From: Dryas octopetala
Taxonomy: Eukaryota; Streptophyta; Magnoliopsida; Rosales; Rosaceae
Length of the DNA stretch: 64,000 nt
Assembly: GCA_963921425.1 (NCBI GenBank)
Contig: OY992834.1
Location: 3,596,001 to 3,660,000, forward strand
Reading direction: 5' to 3'
The notes beneath the pieces are model-generated. The model worked only from the letters and a program-made list of their open reading frames with translations. It was not told the DNA's origin and searched no databases. Made by a program: the position numbers and the translations under genes. Positions 13,185-24,301 of this stretch are shown here, in pieces; the stretch's first letter is position 1, and every line of letters starts with the position of its first letter.

Positions 13185-13212
<28 letters not shown>
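13185..13212. repeat. (TA)14 microsatellite
   Basis: Fourteen uninterrupted TA units in the spacer upstream of MIR319 (in MIR319 orientation). Likely polymorphic in length. Confidence 0.9.
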
Positions 13213-13217
<5 letters not shown>

Positions 13218-14127
13218 GAGAGGGTATATATTACTGTTGAAAAAATAAATAAATAGAAAACATGTACAGACTCAATATTAACAACAAAATTTGGTTCTAT
13301 GAGATACTAATAACTGAATATTTAGCAAACTTAAAAATAAAGAGGCTACTAACCATTATTATAAAGAGACTATAGCTTATAGCATAAAACCCATTTGCTA
13401 GCTGCTTCAGACTAATCAATTAAAGCTTCAAAGGACCAAATAATGCTTCAAAAAAAAGGACCAAAATCATACCAAACTGCAGCTAACAGTGAGAGTAAAA
13501 GCCCCAAGCCATAATTAATGTAAGAAAAAACTTCAGAGCGTAGGGAAAAGAAAACATTGACTTACTTGTTGTGAAACTTCCAAGCAGTACATACTACTTA
13601 CTACAAATATCTACAGTGAAAAGCTTAATTGTCAGTCATCAGACTCATCACTCTATACGATCCAAACAAAAGAGACCGTATATTCAACTTAACTGTGGGT
13701 GTTCTTCATATTTTATGGAAGGTCTGCTACATATATACATATATATATATGACCCTAAAATCGAAATTAGAACCGTTTTTGAAAACCCTAATCTATATTT
13801 TTGTGGCACTAGCTCTTCAGGTTGAGAAACAAACGTAGAGAAAAAAATTACAAAGAGATGGGGGTAAAGAGAAGAGGAGGAAGTTGCAGAAAATTAGAAA
13901 GAGGAAATCAGTTTTGATATTTCTGAAGCAAAGGGAGTTGGTGCGTCATTGTTCATGAGAGTCAGACACAGGAAAGCGACTCAGGATCTCAGCAAAAATC
14001 TAAAGCAGGAGAGAGAGAAGGGGGTTCACTTTTCTAGCTGATAGCTTCAGGAGATTTTCTAGAAGATAATTGTGGAAATAAACAAGAAATGTGAGAGATT
14101 AACTATTAAGTAATAAGCATTACCTAG

Positions 14128-14150
14128 CTCTCTCTCTCTCTCTCTCTCTC
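14128..14150. repeat. (CT)n microsatellite
   Basis: Eleven to twelve CT units. On the minus strand this is a GA tract, as is common in the leaders of plant genes, and it lies where the MIR319 primary transcript would begin. Confidence 0.85.
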
Positions 14151-17100
14151 ACTCTCACAAGCACAACAATAACACTTACACAAATGTAAAACACCCAGTG
14201 AGCTTCACTCTCAACCAGAGGGGAGGAATATAAATAGACAAGTCTGTATTGTGTAATATAAATTCACAATCATCTATATTATAATATAAAAATTAATTAA
14301 CATAGTAAATTAGTAATACATAATCAATTTTATTTTAGAGAAATTATTTTCCCAGTTTTGGGGTAACTGTAGGTTAAGCTTGTTTGAGGAGATCGAGATT
14401 CTGAGATGTGGACAACCGACAACCCACGTCTCTCTTTCTCTCTCTCTGACACTACTGTGTGTTCTCTCTCGCAGTCCAACCTCAGCTAGCTGTGTTGTTT
14501 GTAAGTCTCTGCAAGCAGTCAATTCTTTTCTTCTCCTTCTTTTTTTTTTTTTTTTGGTCTGAAAGAAAACAATCAATTCACTTCTTTAGTTTTTGAAACA
14601 CCACAGGTTGGGGTGGGGTATGTAATGTCCTTCTTATTATATTTTTAATGAGACAGCTTTTCAACCTATCTTCTTTCACATTATGTAATTTCTAGCTTTG
14701 ATGTTTGAGGCATCCTATCCTTGTACAGTGCAAACAGAGTTTTCCACTAGCGGCAGCCAATAGGTTCACATTTGGGAGGAAAATTTTGAGAAAATGTATT
14801 CAATATCTCATCGCTTGTCCAATCAGTAATAGTTTAATTTGGCTAAACAAGGATTTTTTTACTTTGAACTTTTGAAGTACTACACTACTACCCTTTTGGA
14901 ATTTCCATAAAAACAGCATTACCCTTTGTTTTTTTCTTTCTTTTGGGGGGTAGGGTAATAATTCCCTTTCCTCCACTGAAAAGGGTAAATTTTGATGCAA
15001 TATGAAATAGAGATTTCCCTCGTGCCATCTTCACATTCGAATTTACAATTTGGTTACCAAAGAAAGGACCCCACCCAAAGTATCAACAAGAAAAAATATT
15101 AGTCTATCTAATACTTACACAGTTACACGGTCTAAAAGAGTATAATTTAACATTGAAGAAAATTGAAATGCACTCAAAACAAGTTGTAAATGTTATAATT
15201 AGAATATTCGTTCCTAAAATAATTTACAGAGAACGGAAAGACTAAAGATATTATATATTGTCATATAATACATAGAGTTTTATTTCAATATGAGATTTTA
15301 TATTCTCGAACTATACATTAGTACATTAATCATTGTCTTGAACAGTAACTTGGTTTGTACCAGAAAAATGTAACTTAATTTTATGTGTATGTAGCTGTAT
15401 AATGTGACTGTTAATTTATGGTCCACTTTACCAGGTGTGAGGTCAGAGAGTAGTAGTGGGTGGAAACCAGGCCGGCATCTGTGCATTTCTTAGCTAGTCT
15501 TATTTGCCATCATATATACAACACTCAAAGTATACTGTTCGACTGTCTGAGAGCCTCTCACTCTCTCAGAGACTGGTATCAGAATTTTGCTAATGGCATT
15601 AAATCTATCTACACTCATTGCTCACTGCGCAAGTGCGCTGGAATCAAAGCAATTGCCAAAGGGATGGTCTCAACTCTCGATGTGATTTTCGTGGCAACCC
15701 CAACTACTACTAACAAGAGTATGTTTGAAAGTGCTTCTGTAGAAAAAGTTTTTATTAAACTGGGCTTTTCTTATAAGCGTCTTTATCAAAAGCACAAAGA
15801 TGTTTTTACTAATTAATGGCATTTTCCGTTTTTGGACCTTCTAAAAAAACTGTTAAACAGAAGTAAGTTGTAGAAGGTGATGAACTGATGATGTTCCAAT
15901 ATTGCCATTAAATGCGAAGCCCGAGAAGCAAATATAGAGAAATGAAGCGGGAAGCGTCATATGAAGAAGGTGGTGATGCAAATCAAAGGATAGGAGTCAA
16001 CGCTTTAGCAATGATCCATGATGTGAAAATAACCGTGGTCCCAAAATACAAAAGTTGAGTGCCATAATAAGGAAAATGAAAGAGGACTAAAATATTCAGC
16101 AGATGCACAAGTGAATGCATGAGCTGTTTTTTGTATTACTTTAAAGCACTAACAAAACATGAAGATTGCAGGGATGACAATATTATCGCTTGATCCCACA
16201 ACCGTCAACTATGGGGAGCAGCAGCAGTCACACTATATATGTCACTGCCTCACTGGACCACCAAATGCCTTCTTTTTTATGCACAATTCTGATCCTGCTT
16301 ATCCTGATTGGATTCATCACTCAGAAAACCTTGTAAAGTTTATTCACTTTAAATGTCAAAACCAATGGACCACAATTTTTTAAATTTTTTTTAATTTCAT
16401 GGCATGCAGTACCTCATGCACAAGTGTGAAGAACCCTAATAGAAGTAATATACTAGAAAGCACGCTGCGGCTTTAATATCCAAACTAAGCAACGAATGCC
16501 CAGAAATGATCACACTGTCACAACTCACACCACAATGGGTATCCCACTATACCCTTTGTGGTGTCTTACTATAGCTATGCAAACTACAGCCCACTTTCGA
16601 CCCAAAAAAAACTACAGCCCACTAGTCTAACTTGGTATCATTTGTCCACTGTAAATGCTAAAACATAGGCAAGGGCCCAGCAAAAAAATAAAAGTACTTA
16701 ACCAGATTAATATTCAACCTTCAACGGTCTTTGTTTTTTTTTTTGGTAAAGAAACTGTATTGCAGACAAAAGTAAACCCTTTAAGGAATCATAATTCTAA
16801 TTCCAAAAGTGTGACTTACATTACAGATAACACTCTTCATTTTTCTTTCAAGTATAAAACAAAACCCCAGGATTAAAAGTAGCCACCTCAGCAAAAAGAT
16901 ATGCATGAAAAGCTTTTTAACTTATTAGTGGAGGAAGAGAGAGAGAGAGAGAAAGAGAGAGGGAGGGAGGAAGCATCTATACAAAGGAGATAACATATCA
17001 AGGAGGACCCCCATTCATCAGAGGCACATTTTTGTAGATGGGATATGGAGTTTAGTAATCATGTCATCTGTTTTATCATCCATTGGGTTCATGGATGACT

Positions 17101-17302
17101 TCATGATTGCAACACATGGATATAATAACAACCCACATCTCCCTCTAATAATACCTTCCATCTGATTACCTGGAGGCAACCTAATGATGATACAATGTTA
17201 TCAGAATACACATTCATTTTCCTATAACAAGAACAAAACGAGACAACGTTATCAATGATGATGCTGCTCATATATCTATGCTACCAAACGGAGAACTCGG
17301 AT

Positions 17303-18987
17303 TTAGAACAACTGGAAAAATAAACTTGTTGATCCATCCCCAAATGTTCGCAGATCCGCAGCTTTTACCAGTGCCCTGCACAGAGGGCAAGTTCTTTCTC
17401 TCTCAAACCTAAAAAGGTAAGTAATTGTCAGTTACTCAATAAATAAAAAGATGAATATAAGCACTACAGTATAAAATAGTTGAAAAAATAGTAATTCCTA
17501 GCCATAGCCAGTAGGAACCTTATAAGATTCTGGTTAAATTAAGCAGCAAGAACATCCACAAAAGTGGCATGCAGTTCACCCGGAACCAATGCTTCTGACA
17601 AATAGATGAGAAGGGATGCCAATATTTGAATTGAAAGCAGAATTTACAAGAGGCATAATCCTGTTAAACCATGGGCTTTTTTCTGAGAAGTTAGAGGGTT
17701 CACCAGGTAAACATGAGAGAGACATTTACTAGAATTACATTCCATCCCTTTAAAAAACAGGTCCTCACCTAGGATCTAGATCCTCTCATTGTCTTAGCTA
17801 TCCTTGTTTTTAGATCCAAGCGGTCTATTAGAAACCCAAGGGTTATCATGTATTTTTGACTTTTATTAATAAACCTTAAACAAGATGGGGAGAACCCTTT
17901 TTAATAGACCACTTGGATTAAAAATCAAGAATAGCCAAGACAAGGAGAGGATCCAAATTCTTTCACCTAACAATATTACCTAAGAGAGCAAGTTTATTGT
18001 GCACCATGTTTCTTTTCCTGTCCAATAACAGTCATAATTCATAACACCACAACTATAGAAGCAAAGGATTTCTACTCATTTATACAAAGATCAGGCTCTA
18101 ACTCCCAACGCTATCAGTTAAGAGAATGTCCTGTTCTAATTAACAGAAGTCAATAACAAAAAGGTCTATGTGTTCTGCAGTAAATATTTTGGTGGATAAG
18201 GACAAAAAATTGATCCCCGCCTTCCTTGTCAAGAACTAACACATACTGGCATTTTTAGTTCAAATCCTTCTTATTTAAGAATTTATGAGGCTTATCATTA
18301 ATACTCAAAATCGACATGCAAGGAGCAATACCAGACAAAAAATAAGAAACTCATCTTTCAATATTATTAATGCAATATCATGATCATTGATTTAAAAATC
18401 GGTGAGAAAGAGAATTAATTGACTAACCATTCAGAGACACAGTCCTCGCAGAAGATGTGTTTACAGCGTAACAGGATTGGAGCATGCATCTTCTCCTGGC
18501 AAATGGCACAAAGGTCTCCTGCTGCATTTACCTGAATCAAAATAATTATGAGCTAGAACGCACAGATAACTACTTATGTGGAAAAACAATGGTCTTAACC
18601 ATATAACACTAACCATGCTTTAATGCACACAGAAGCAAGAGATGTAGACATGGACATATATTGATAACAAAGCTTCAAAGTTGCAGCAATAAGCTCTTGG
18701 GTTTTAGGGTTGCAACAAAAGGGAATTCTTGCTTGAAGCTATCTGACTGATTTTTTTTGGCTTACTAAAAAACAGAAGGTTAATTAATTATAGGTATGGC
18801 CCCTGAACTATACCCCAATTCTCACTTTGCCTCCCGAAACTTATTTTGACTCACTTTGCCCTCTAAACTTCCTCCTGTGTTTTTAAATGCCCCATTCCTT
18901 CAAGTTTGTAAGTTTTTCTCTTTGCTTGCTTACATGGCAATTTTTTAAGGAACATTTTGGTCAGAAGAAAACAAAATGCCTTCAACA

Positions 18988-19018
<31 letters not shown>

Positions 19019-22000
19019 GAAATTGGTCGTGGCCGAAAGAGTTTCAGAGCTCTGAAACTCATTCAGCCATTAAAGGCAGGTGAAGAAGGTCCTTGGTAAC
19101 TTGCAGTAAGAGGATAAGGCACACCACTATCAATAGGCAGGAAGAGGTTACAAATTACAAGACAATAAAAGAAATAAAAATAATAAAGAACTTTGAAAGG
19201 TTACATAGCCAACTAGCTTCTAAGTCATTGAAAGGACAAGAAAACCAAGAGTAACAGTTTTAAAGATTAACATCAAACAAGATATATAAAAGATGGATTG
19301 TAACCTATAGCCTATAGGTTTCCCTTTTGTATGACAGAATAAAACCTAGAGGCCATAACACAAATAGGAAGAAACTGATATCAACCTTGTTGATCCAACT
19401 TCCAAAGTAAATTTTAATCATTTAGTTAGATTTCATACCTGTTCCAACGTTGCATAAGACCCATAATGGATATCCTTTCGCGATAATGCCCTTATGGCAG
19501 CCAAAAAGGATTGGACCTAAAAAGAAACAAATTAAAAATGTTAACATATGTATCCGATTCACGTGCCACGAAGTATATCATCATCTTCCATTCCAACAGC
19601 TTACAGCATAATAGAAGTACCTTCTCAACAACAGATGTTAGCTTAAAAGTTAAATATAATCCTGTAGTAAGTGATGAGAAGAGGCTTCCATAATCTTTGT
19701 TCAGGAAGAATCGATACCAAACAGGTGCTGGTAACAAGGCACGGTACAGCAGCAGCGAATACTCAACTACCGTTAGAATTTGACCCTTCAAGATGAGATA
19801 ACAACTTTCAGAGAGTTCTTGCAAATTAAGAGATACTTTCAGATAATATGTTCATGGAAATTTCTAATGCTCAGCATCAAATCACCTGCCGACGATAATT
19901 ATGGCCTCTGCCATTCTTGTAGTAAATAAGCAACAGACACTTTAAAGCCATTGTTGCCTGTCTCACCATAGTATCTGAAAGTAACAAAATTTAGAGAAAG
20001 CCCCTCCCACATATTCAAACAAAGAAAAACATTGCACAATAAGAGCAGTGGCATAGAAAATAATAGGCAACATATAGACTGCTCAAACAGCACATTGATA
20101 GATAGACTGCAAGTAAATTCTCCCCAGTAGAAGCAAAAAGGTAGAAGCCGACATAAAATGCTTAAATTAAGCACTAAACCGTTTGGACGAACTTATAGAA
20201 TTTAAATTAAGGACTTAAACACAAAATTTAGATTCCTATTGAAATTTTAGTGAAGGTTGCAATAGATCAACAGCCTACTCTACATCTAGCAATATTAGCA
20301 TAACAATTGTATTTACTATAACATTATAACAATGAAGATTGTATACATACCATTTACCAAAATGATGAATATGGCATGCCAGAAAGGTGGTATGGCTTTT
20401 GGAGGAATCATTGCCAACGGGTATAGAAGATCATCATTTCGATACCACCAATAAACACCAACTACGTGAACCATAAAAGCAACAGCAATACCTACAAGAA
20501 TAGAGGTTTTCCTGTCTCCCTACAGAAACCAACAATTGTTTGAGCTTTTTAATCTGATTTTGAGAAGATTTTGGGGTGGGTGAAAGAAAGGATAAAAGAA
20601 TCTCATAAAACCAAAGACAGGGTAAATCACCTTTAGAGCTGTCTGCTTCCGAACAACATCATTTGACCTATACATGACAGCTGATATCCATATAGTGACA
20701 AAGCAACCTGCAAAGTTAACACCCAATAAATCACTAAATAAATAGCACTCCAGTAATGAAAACCACATGACGAGCACATATTAAACCATTTAGGTGAAGA
20801 AAACATCGCCTTTAATCGACATAAATACTGCCACTTGACAGTTAAATCATATCACTTATGAGAAAGGATATTTTCTCAGTACCATGTAAGCTTAAGATTC
20901 AGACGTCTCATTGTTAAGACTGAAAACTAAACAGGTGCCTGGTTGAAGAAACATTGTCCTCAAGATTTGAATTGTTTGTGTATAATGTTGCAGCCTCTCA
21001 CATTGGCATCCCTATGATAGTTGATAACATGCATAATATATTGAGCTTTATATGGCTAGAGTTTATATTTCATGATACAATTATCAGAAAGGCTTTTCTA
21101 CATCTTTAACGTTTAGCAGTTAATGTTATCAAATAATATGGATGTGACTCAAATAAAATGGGCCAGGAAAATCCTAGCTCCAACCAAATTGTAAAACCAA
21201 GCTTAGTCCAAATGTCTAATATACTATTTTTCCCTTCAACCCAAGTTGAAGATTAGAGAACGCATCAAATATAGACGAGCCCAAATAAAATAGTTCAACT
21301 GAAATACCACAACAGTTTCACACATAGAGTAAATCCTAAAATCCAAACAATTCAAATCACCCATATATGCTATCAAAATTGTACAAATCATCCCAACTAC
21401 AATATGCACCTAAATACCAAGTAAGCAAATGGTGAGTACCTTGCAAATGCTGCCGAATGAACACAACGAGTAAGAGCAGCGAAAATGGAAGAATCTGCTC
21501 AATCCACCTAGCTACCTGTTGAATGTCATATCTCTGGTAAGGAGAATCCCTAGAATTCTCATCCACGCCATTCCCAGAATCCCCAGCCTCACGCCCATGT
21601 TCCGGCGACGACGGAGGCACCAAGGGGACTCTCTCGCCCGCCCCGACGCCGCCGCCATTGGCGGTCCCGGGCTGATTATCCAACGCCTGCACCCCACCAC
21701 TGTGCCCTACCGATCCACCATTCTCGTCCCCGACATGCCCTTGAGACGGCACCGTATTGCCGCGGTCTTCCGGTTCACCCGCGCCGATAATCCGAATCGA
21801 AACCTCTCCCGTATTGCTGGAGCCGCTGGTGCAGGCCGTAGGGGAATGGGGCCGCGAATCGGCGACGACGCCGGCGTTGACCACCGGAGCGTCGGTCTCG
21901 AGGGGCGAGGAGCTCGGAGAAAGTATGCCGGAATAATCCAATACGAACGAAAGCGGTGACTGGAAGAATCTGAGAGCAGGAAATTGCATAGACCCAAACG

Positions 22001-22070
22001 TCGTCGTATTGTTGTTACCAGTGTTACCTCCACCGGTACCACCACTACTATTTCCGGCCGTTGCCTCCAT
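17303..22070 (-). CDS. RING-H/C3HC4 E3 ligase with transmembrane segments (RNFT-like)
   Basis: Eight exons: 22070-21440, 20707-20631, 20519-20351, 19974-19886, 19785-19621, 19516-19439, 18531-18428 and 17408-17303. All are in phase, giving 472 residues. A low-complexity Gly/Ser/Asn-rich N-terminal third, encoded by unusually GC-rich DNA, is followed by about five hydrophobic segments (first at SLLLLVVFI, residues about 198-206). The C-terminal C3HC4 RING uses Cys411, Cys414, Cys426, His428, Cys431, Cys434, Cys445 and Cys448; the exon 7/8 junction splits the Trp codon of SEW. The layout matches RNFT1/RNFT2 proteins, ER-anchored ubiquitin ligases linked to ER-associated degradation in animals. 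The plant substrate is unknown. The start is the only ATG ahead of the conserved region. Intron 7 carries a small MITE. Confidence 0.9.
17772..17962. mobile_element. Foldback MITE in intron 7 of the RNFT-like gene
   Basis: About 191 bp. The first ~65 bp (GATCCTCTCATTGTCTTAG..., then CCAAGCGGTCTATTA) are repeated inverted in the last ~65 bp (GATCCTCTCCTTGTCTTGG..., then CCAAGTGGTCTATTA), with roughly one mismatch in eight. Both ends are flanked by TCACCTA, a possible 7-bp target duplication. No coding capacity. It sits in an intron, so it should be neutral for splicing. Confidence 0.65.
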
Positions 22071-22631
22071 TAAAACCCTAACGTTCTTCGATTCTTTTAC
22101 CTTTTTCAATCGAAGCAATGAGAGATTGATTGTTCGCGAACGAACAAAAACAAAAACGACCGCGTTTTTGCGGTCTCTGTCAGACGATGGATTCTGAGGA
22201 TTGGAGAGAGACGACGGCAGAGAATGGGACCGTTGAAGAAGAAAACGTCAAAACGACGACGGAGTTGTATGTACTGAATGATGATGGATTGGGCCAATTA
22301 CTGAGCTTTACTGAAAATTCCAAGCTCGACACAAATTTCGGGAATCAACCTCTTCTTCAAGTAATACATGAACGATGATGAGCAAGCAAATGCGTCGTCG
22401 TCTTTCTCTGACCTTTTTTGTTTTTGTTTTTATTTTTTTTTCCTCTTTTTTATTTTTTTCATTGTGATTGTCATTTGCAATTGCCTATTGGCGCTACCAG
22501 TAACGTGTTGACTTTGTTCACCAATAGCCCTTTTTTTCCCTTTTATAATTTTGCATTCGCCGTTTGCCGTGTGCATCTTTTTTTGTTTTGTTTTTTGTTT
22601 CCCATTATCTCTGGCTTTTTGTTTTAAATAT
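22071..22631. promoter_or_regulatory. Upstream region of the RNFT-like gene
   Basis: This holds the leader and presumed promoter of the minus-strand RING gene, followed by a T-rich stretch. I see no gene diverging to the right: the short open frames here have no family resemblance. Confidence 0.4.
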
Positions 22632-23044
22632 GAACGATACTTGGTCACCCCTTTTGGGTAGCTCAAGGTCACCTCACCCTCTAAATTTTGATTTCGGCAA
22701 TATTGATATCGGTGCATGATCACAACTTTTTATTTTTTAGATTACTTATTATAGAGCTTTTTTACAAAAAATTAATTTAATCGAAAATTGTTTGGTTATA
22801 TAACTATTGTCGATTGAATAAAAAAAAAAAATCAACGATTTGATAAAAAAATCACTCTTTAATTGAAAATCATATATTTTTCTATTTAATTAACAACATT
22901 TATATAATCAAACGATTTTCCGATTAATTTGATTTTTTACAGAGATAATCTTTAATATGTTATCTAAAAAATGAACGATTCTGATCATACACTGACATTG
23001 TCAAAATTAAAATTTGAGAGGGTAGGGTGACCCAAGTATTGTTC
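22632..23044. mobile_element. MULE-like foldback element 1
   Basis: 413 bp with terminal inverted repeats starting GAACGATACTTGGTCACC on the left and GAACAATACTTGGGTCACC read inward from the right. The inverted similarity extends nearly the full half-length with several mismatches. It is flanked by a perfect 9-bp duplication, TTTAAATAT, at 22623-22631 and 23045-23053. Long terminal repeats, a 9-bp duplication and no open frame fit a non-autonomous Mutator-like foldback (MULE-MITE). The arms have diverged more than those of the neighbouring element, so it is probably the older of the two. Confidence 0.85.
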
Positions 23045-23129
23045 TTTAAATATTGAACCATAGTTAGTAATATATCGGACAAAGAATATGTGTTATGTGT
23101 ATAAGTATTATTCTATGTTTATTTTAAAA

Positions 23130-23530
23130 CAGGCTCCTTCTGTTGAGGTATATCTCAACTTATTTATGTTGAGGTATACCCTGTTGGGGCCCACACGAGT
23201 CGTTTTGTGTCGATCCGAACCGTTCAATTTTTACATCTCCATAGATAGATCATCCTTGCAAAAAATTAGCCAAATCGGAAATCATTTGCCTATCTAACTT
23301 TGATCAAATAAATGGACGAACCAAATATTTTTGATAAAACCGTCCATTTGTTTTATCAAATTTAGATAGGCAAATGATTTCCGATTTGGCTAATTTTTTG
23401 CAAGGATGATCTATCAATGAAGATGATCCTTGCGAACGGTTCGGATCGACACAAAACGACTCATATAGGCCCCAACAAGGTTATACCTCAACATAAATAA
23501 GTTGAGGTATACCTCAACAGAAGGAGCCTG
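23130..23530. mobile_element. MULE-like foldback element 2
   Basis: 401 bp, nearly a perfect palindrome about position 23330: the left arm beginning CAGGCTCCTTCTGTTGAGGT is repeated inverted at the right end. It is flanked by a perfect 10-bp duplication TATTTTAAAA at 23120-23129 and 23531-23540. Arm identity is high apart from a few substitutions and a short indel near the ATAGATAGATC / GATCTATCAATG segment. The family is inferred from duplication length; it codes for nothing. It is a different family from element 1, since the termini differ. Confidence 0.88.
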
Positions 23531-23540
23531 TATTTTAAAA

Positions 23541-24301
23541 TACTGTAATTTTTTAACTATATTCTTTTTTTTACTTATATTATACAAATATAAAATACAT
23601 TTTTTTTTTATTGAACTAGGATAGTAAAAATACTACGAAAGTTTGATACCATATTAGCCTGGATGACCATACCATGTTAGCATGTTATATTTTAGCAGTA
23701 GTTAATGTGCATTTAATATACCAATTATTATTTTTGTTAGTGGCAAAAGCACATGTGTTAAAATATATTTGTAGTATTTCAGAAAATTTTGAAAAATTAC
23801 ATAATCTTTCCGGCTACGTCTCTAAACAAATTAACTCTCACTCTAAAATTAATAAAGACCAGAAATCAAGCTAAGAATTATATTGCCTGCCAATCATGTG
23901 GTCGGTTGGTTGTCCAAAATTAACCAAAATCAAGTAAGCAAAACAGCACCAGATTTAAGGCATAAAATGATGAACCCATATTATTGATCACACCGTCCAA
24001 AGGAAAATTTTGCATGAGTCTGCTACATGTAGCATATTTATTTGATCACACTTATAAACCACAAAGATGTACTCACTATACAAACAAGTCTCGCCTTTAT
24101 TACAGATGTCGTCTAGTCGGATATACATGAGGTAAATAGTTTTATTGAATATAGAAACTACAGTACTTGCACTACTATGCACACCAACATTGACATATGT
24201 CAGAGACATTCCTGGCTAAACCAACAAGCAACATAAGGGTATTTTCCCTGCATAAGTCTACAAAAAGCAAAGATGGCACACAGCATTATGTAAGTCATCA
24301 A
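23541..24301. other. Intergenic, 3' side of glyoxalase II
   Basis: AT-rich spacer including the presumed 3' UTR of the minus-strand glyoxalase II gene (from 24301 leftwards). No other feature seen. Confidence 0.5.

Larger units (their letters stand above)
12428..17302. other. Non-coding spacer, MIR319 promoter side
   Basis: No convincing protein gene. The first 1.8 kb probably contains the 5' part of the MIR319 primary transcript and its promoter on the minus strand, including a (TA)14 tract and a (CT)n tract that reads GA on that strand. An open frame at 15460-15816 has no recognisable family. A short perfect-stem palindrome (CACACCACA / TGTGGTGTC) lies at about 16526-16565. The remainder is AT-rich, with a GA-rich patch near 16930. 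Confidence 0.5.

Noticed and set aside
15460-15816. 118-codon open frame in the MIR319-RING spacer
   Set aside because: No recognisable family in this or the neighbouring frames, no plausible splice context. One alternative frame reads faintly like a PPR start but soon meets stops.
16526-16565. Short palindrome CACACCACA / TGTGGTGTC
   Set aside because: Arms of about 17 bp and a tiny loop with no other copy in the window; too little to call an element or a terminator.
18780-18880. Sequence of the type CCCCTGAACTATACCCCAATT in a RING-gene intron, resembling ends of some plant transposons
   Set aside because: No matching inverted end or target duplication could be found nearby, so it cannot be bounded.
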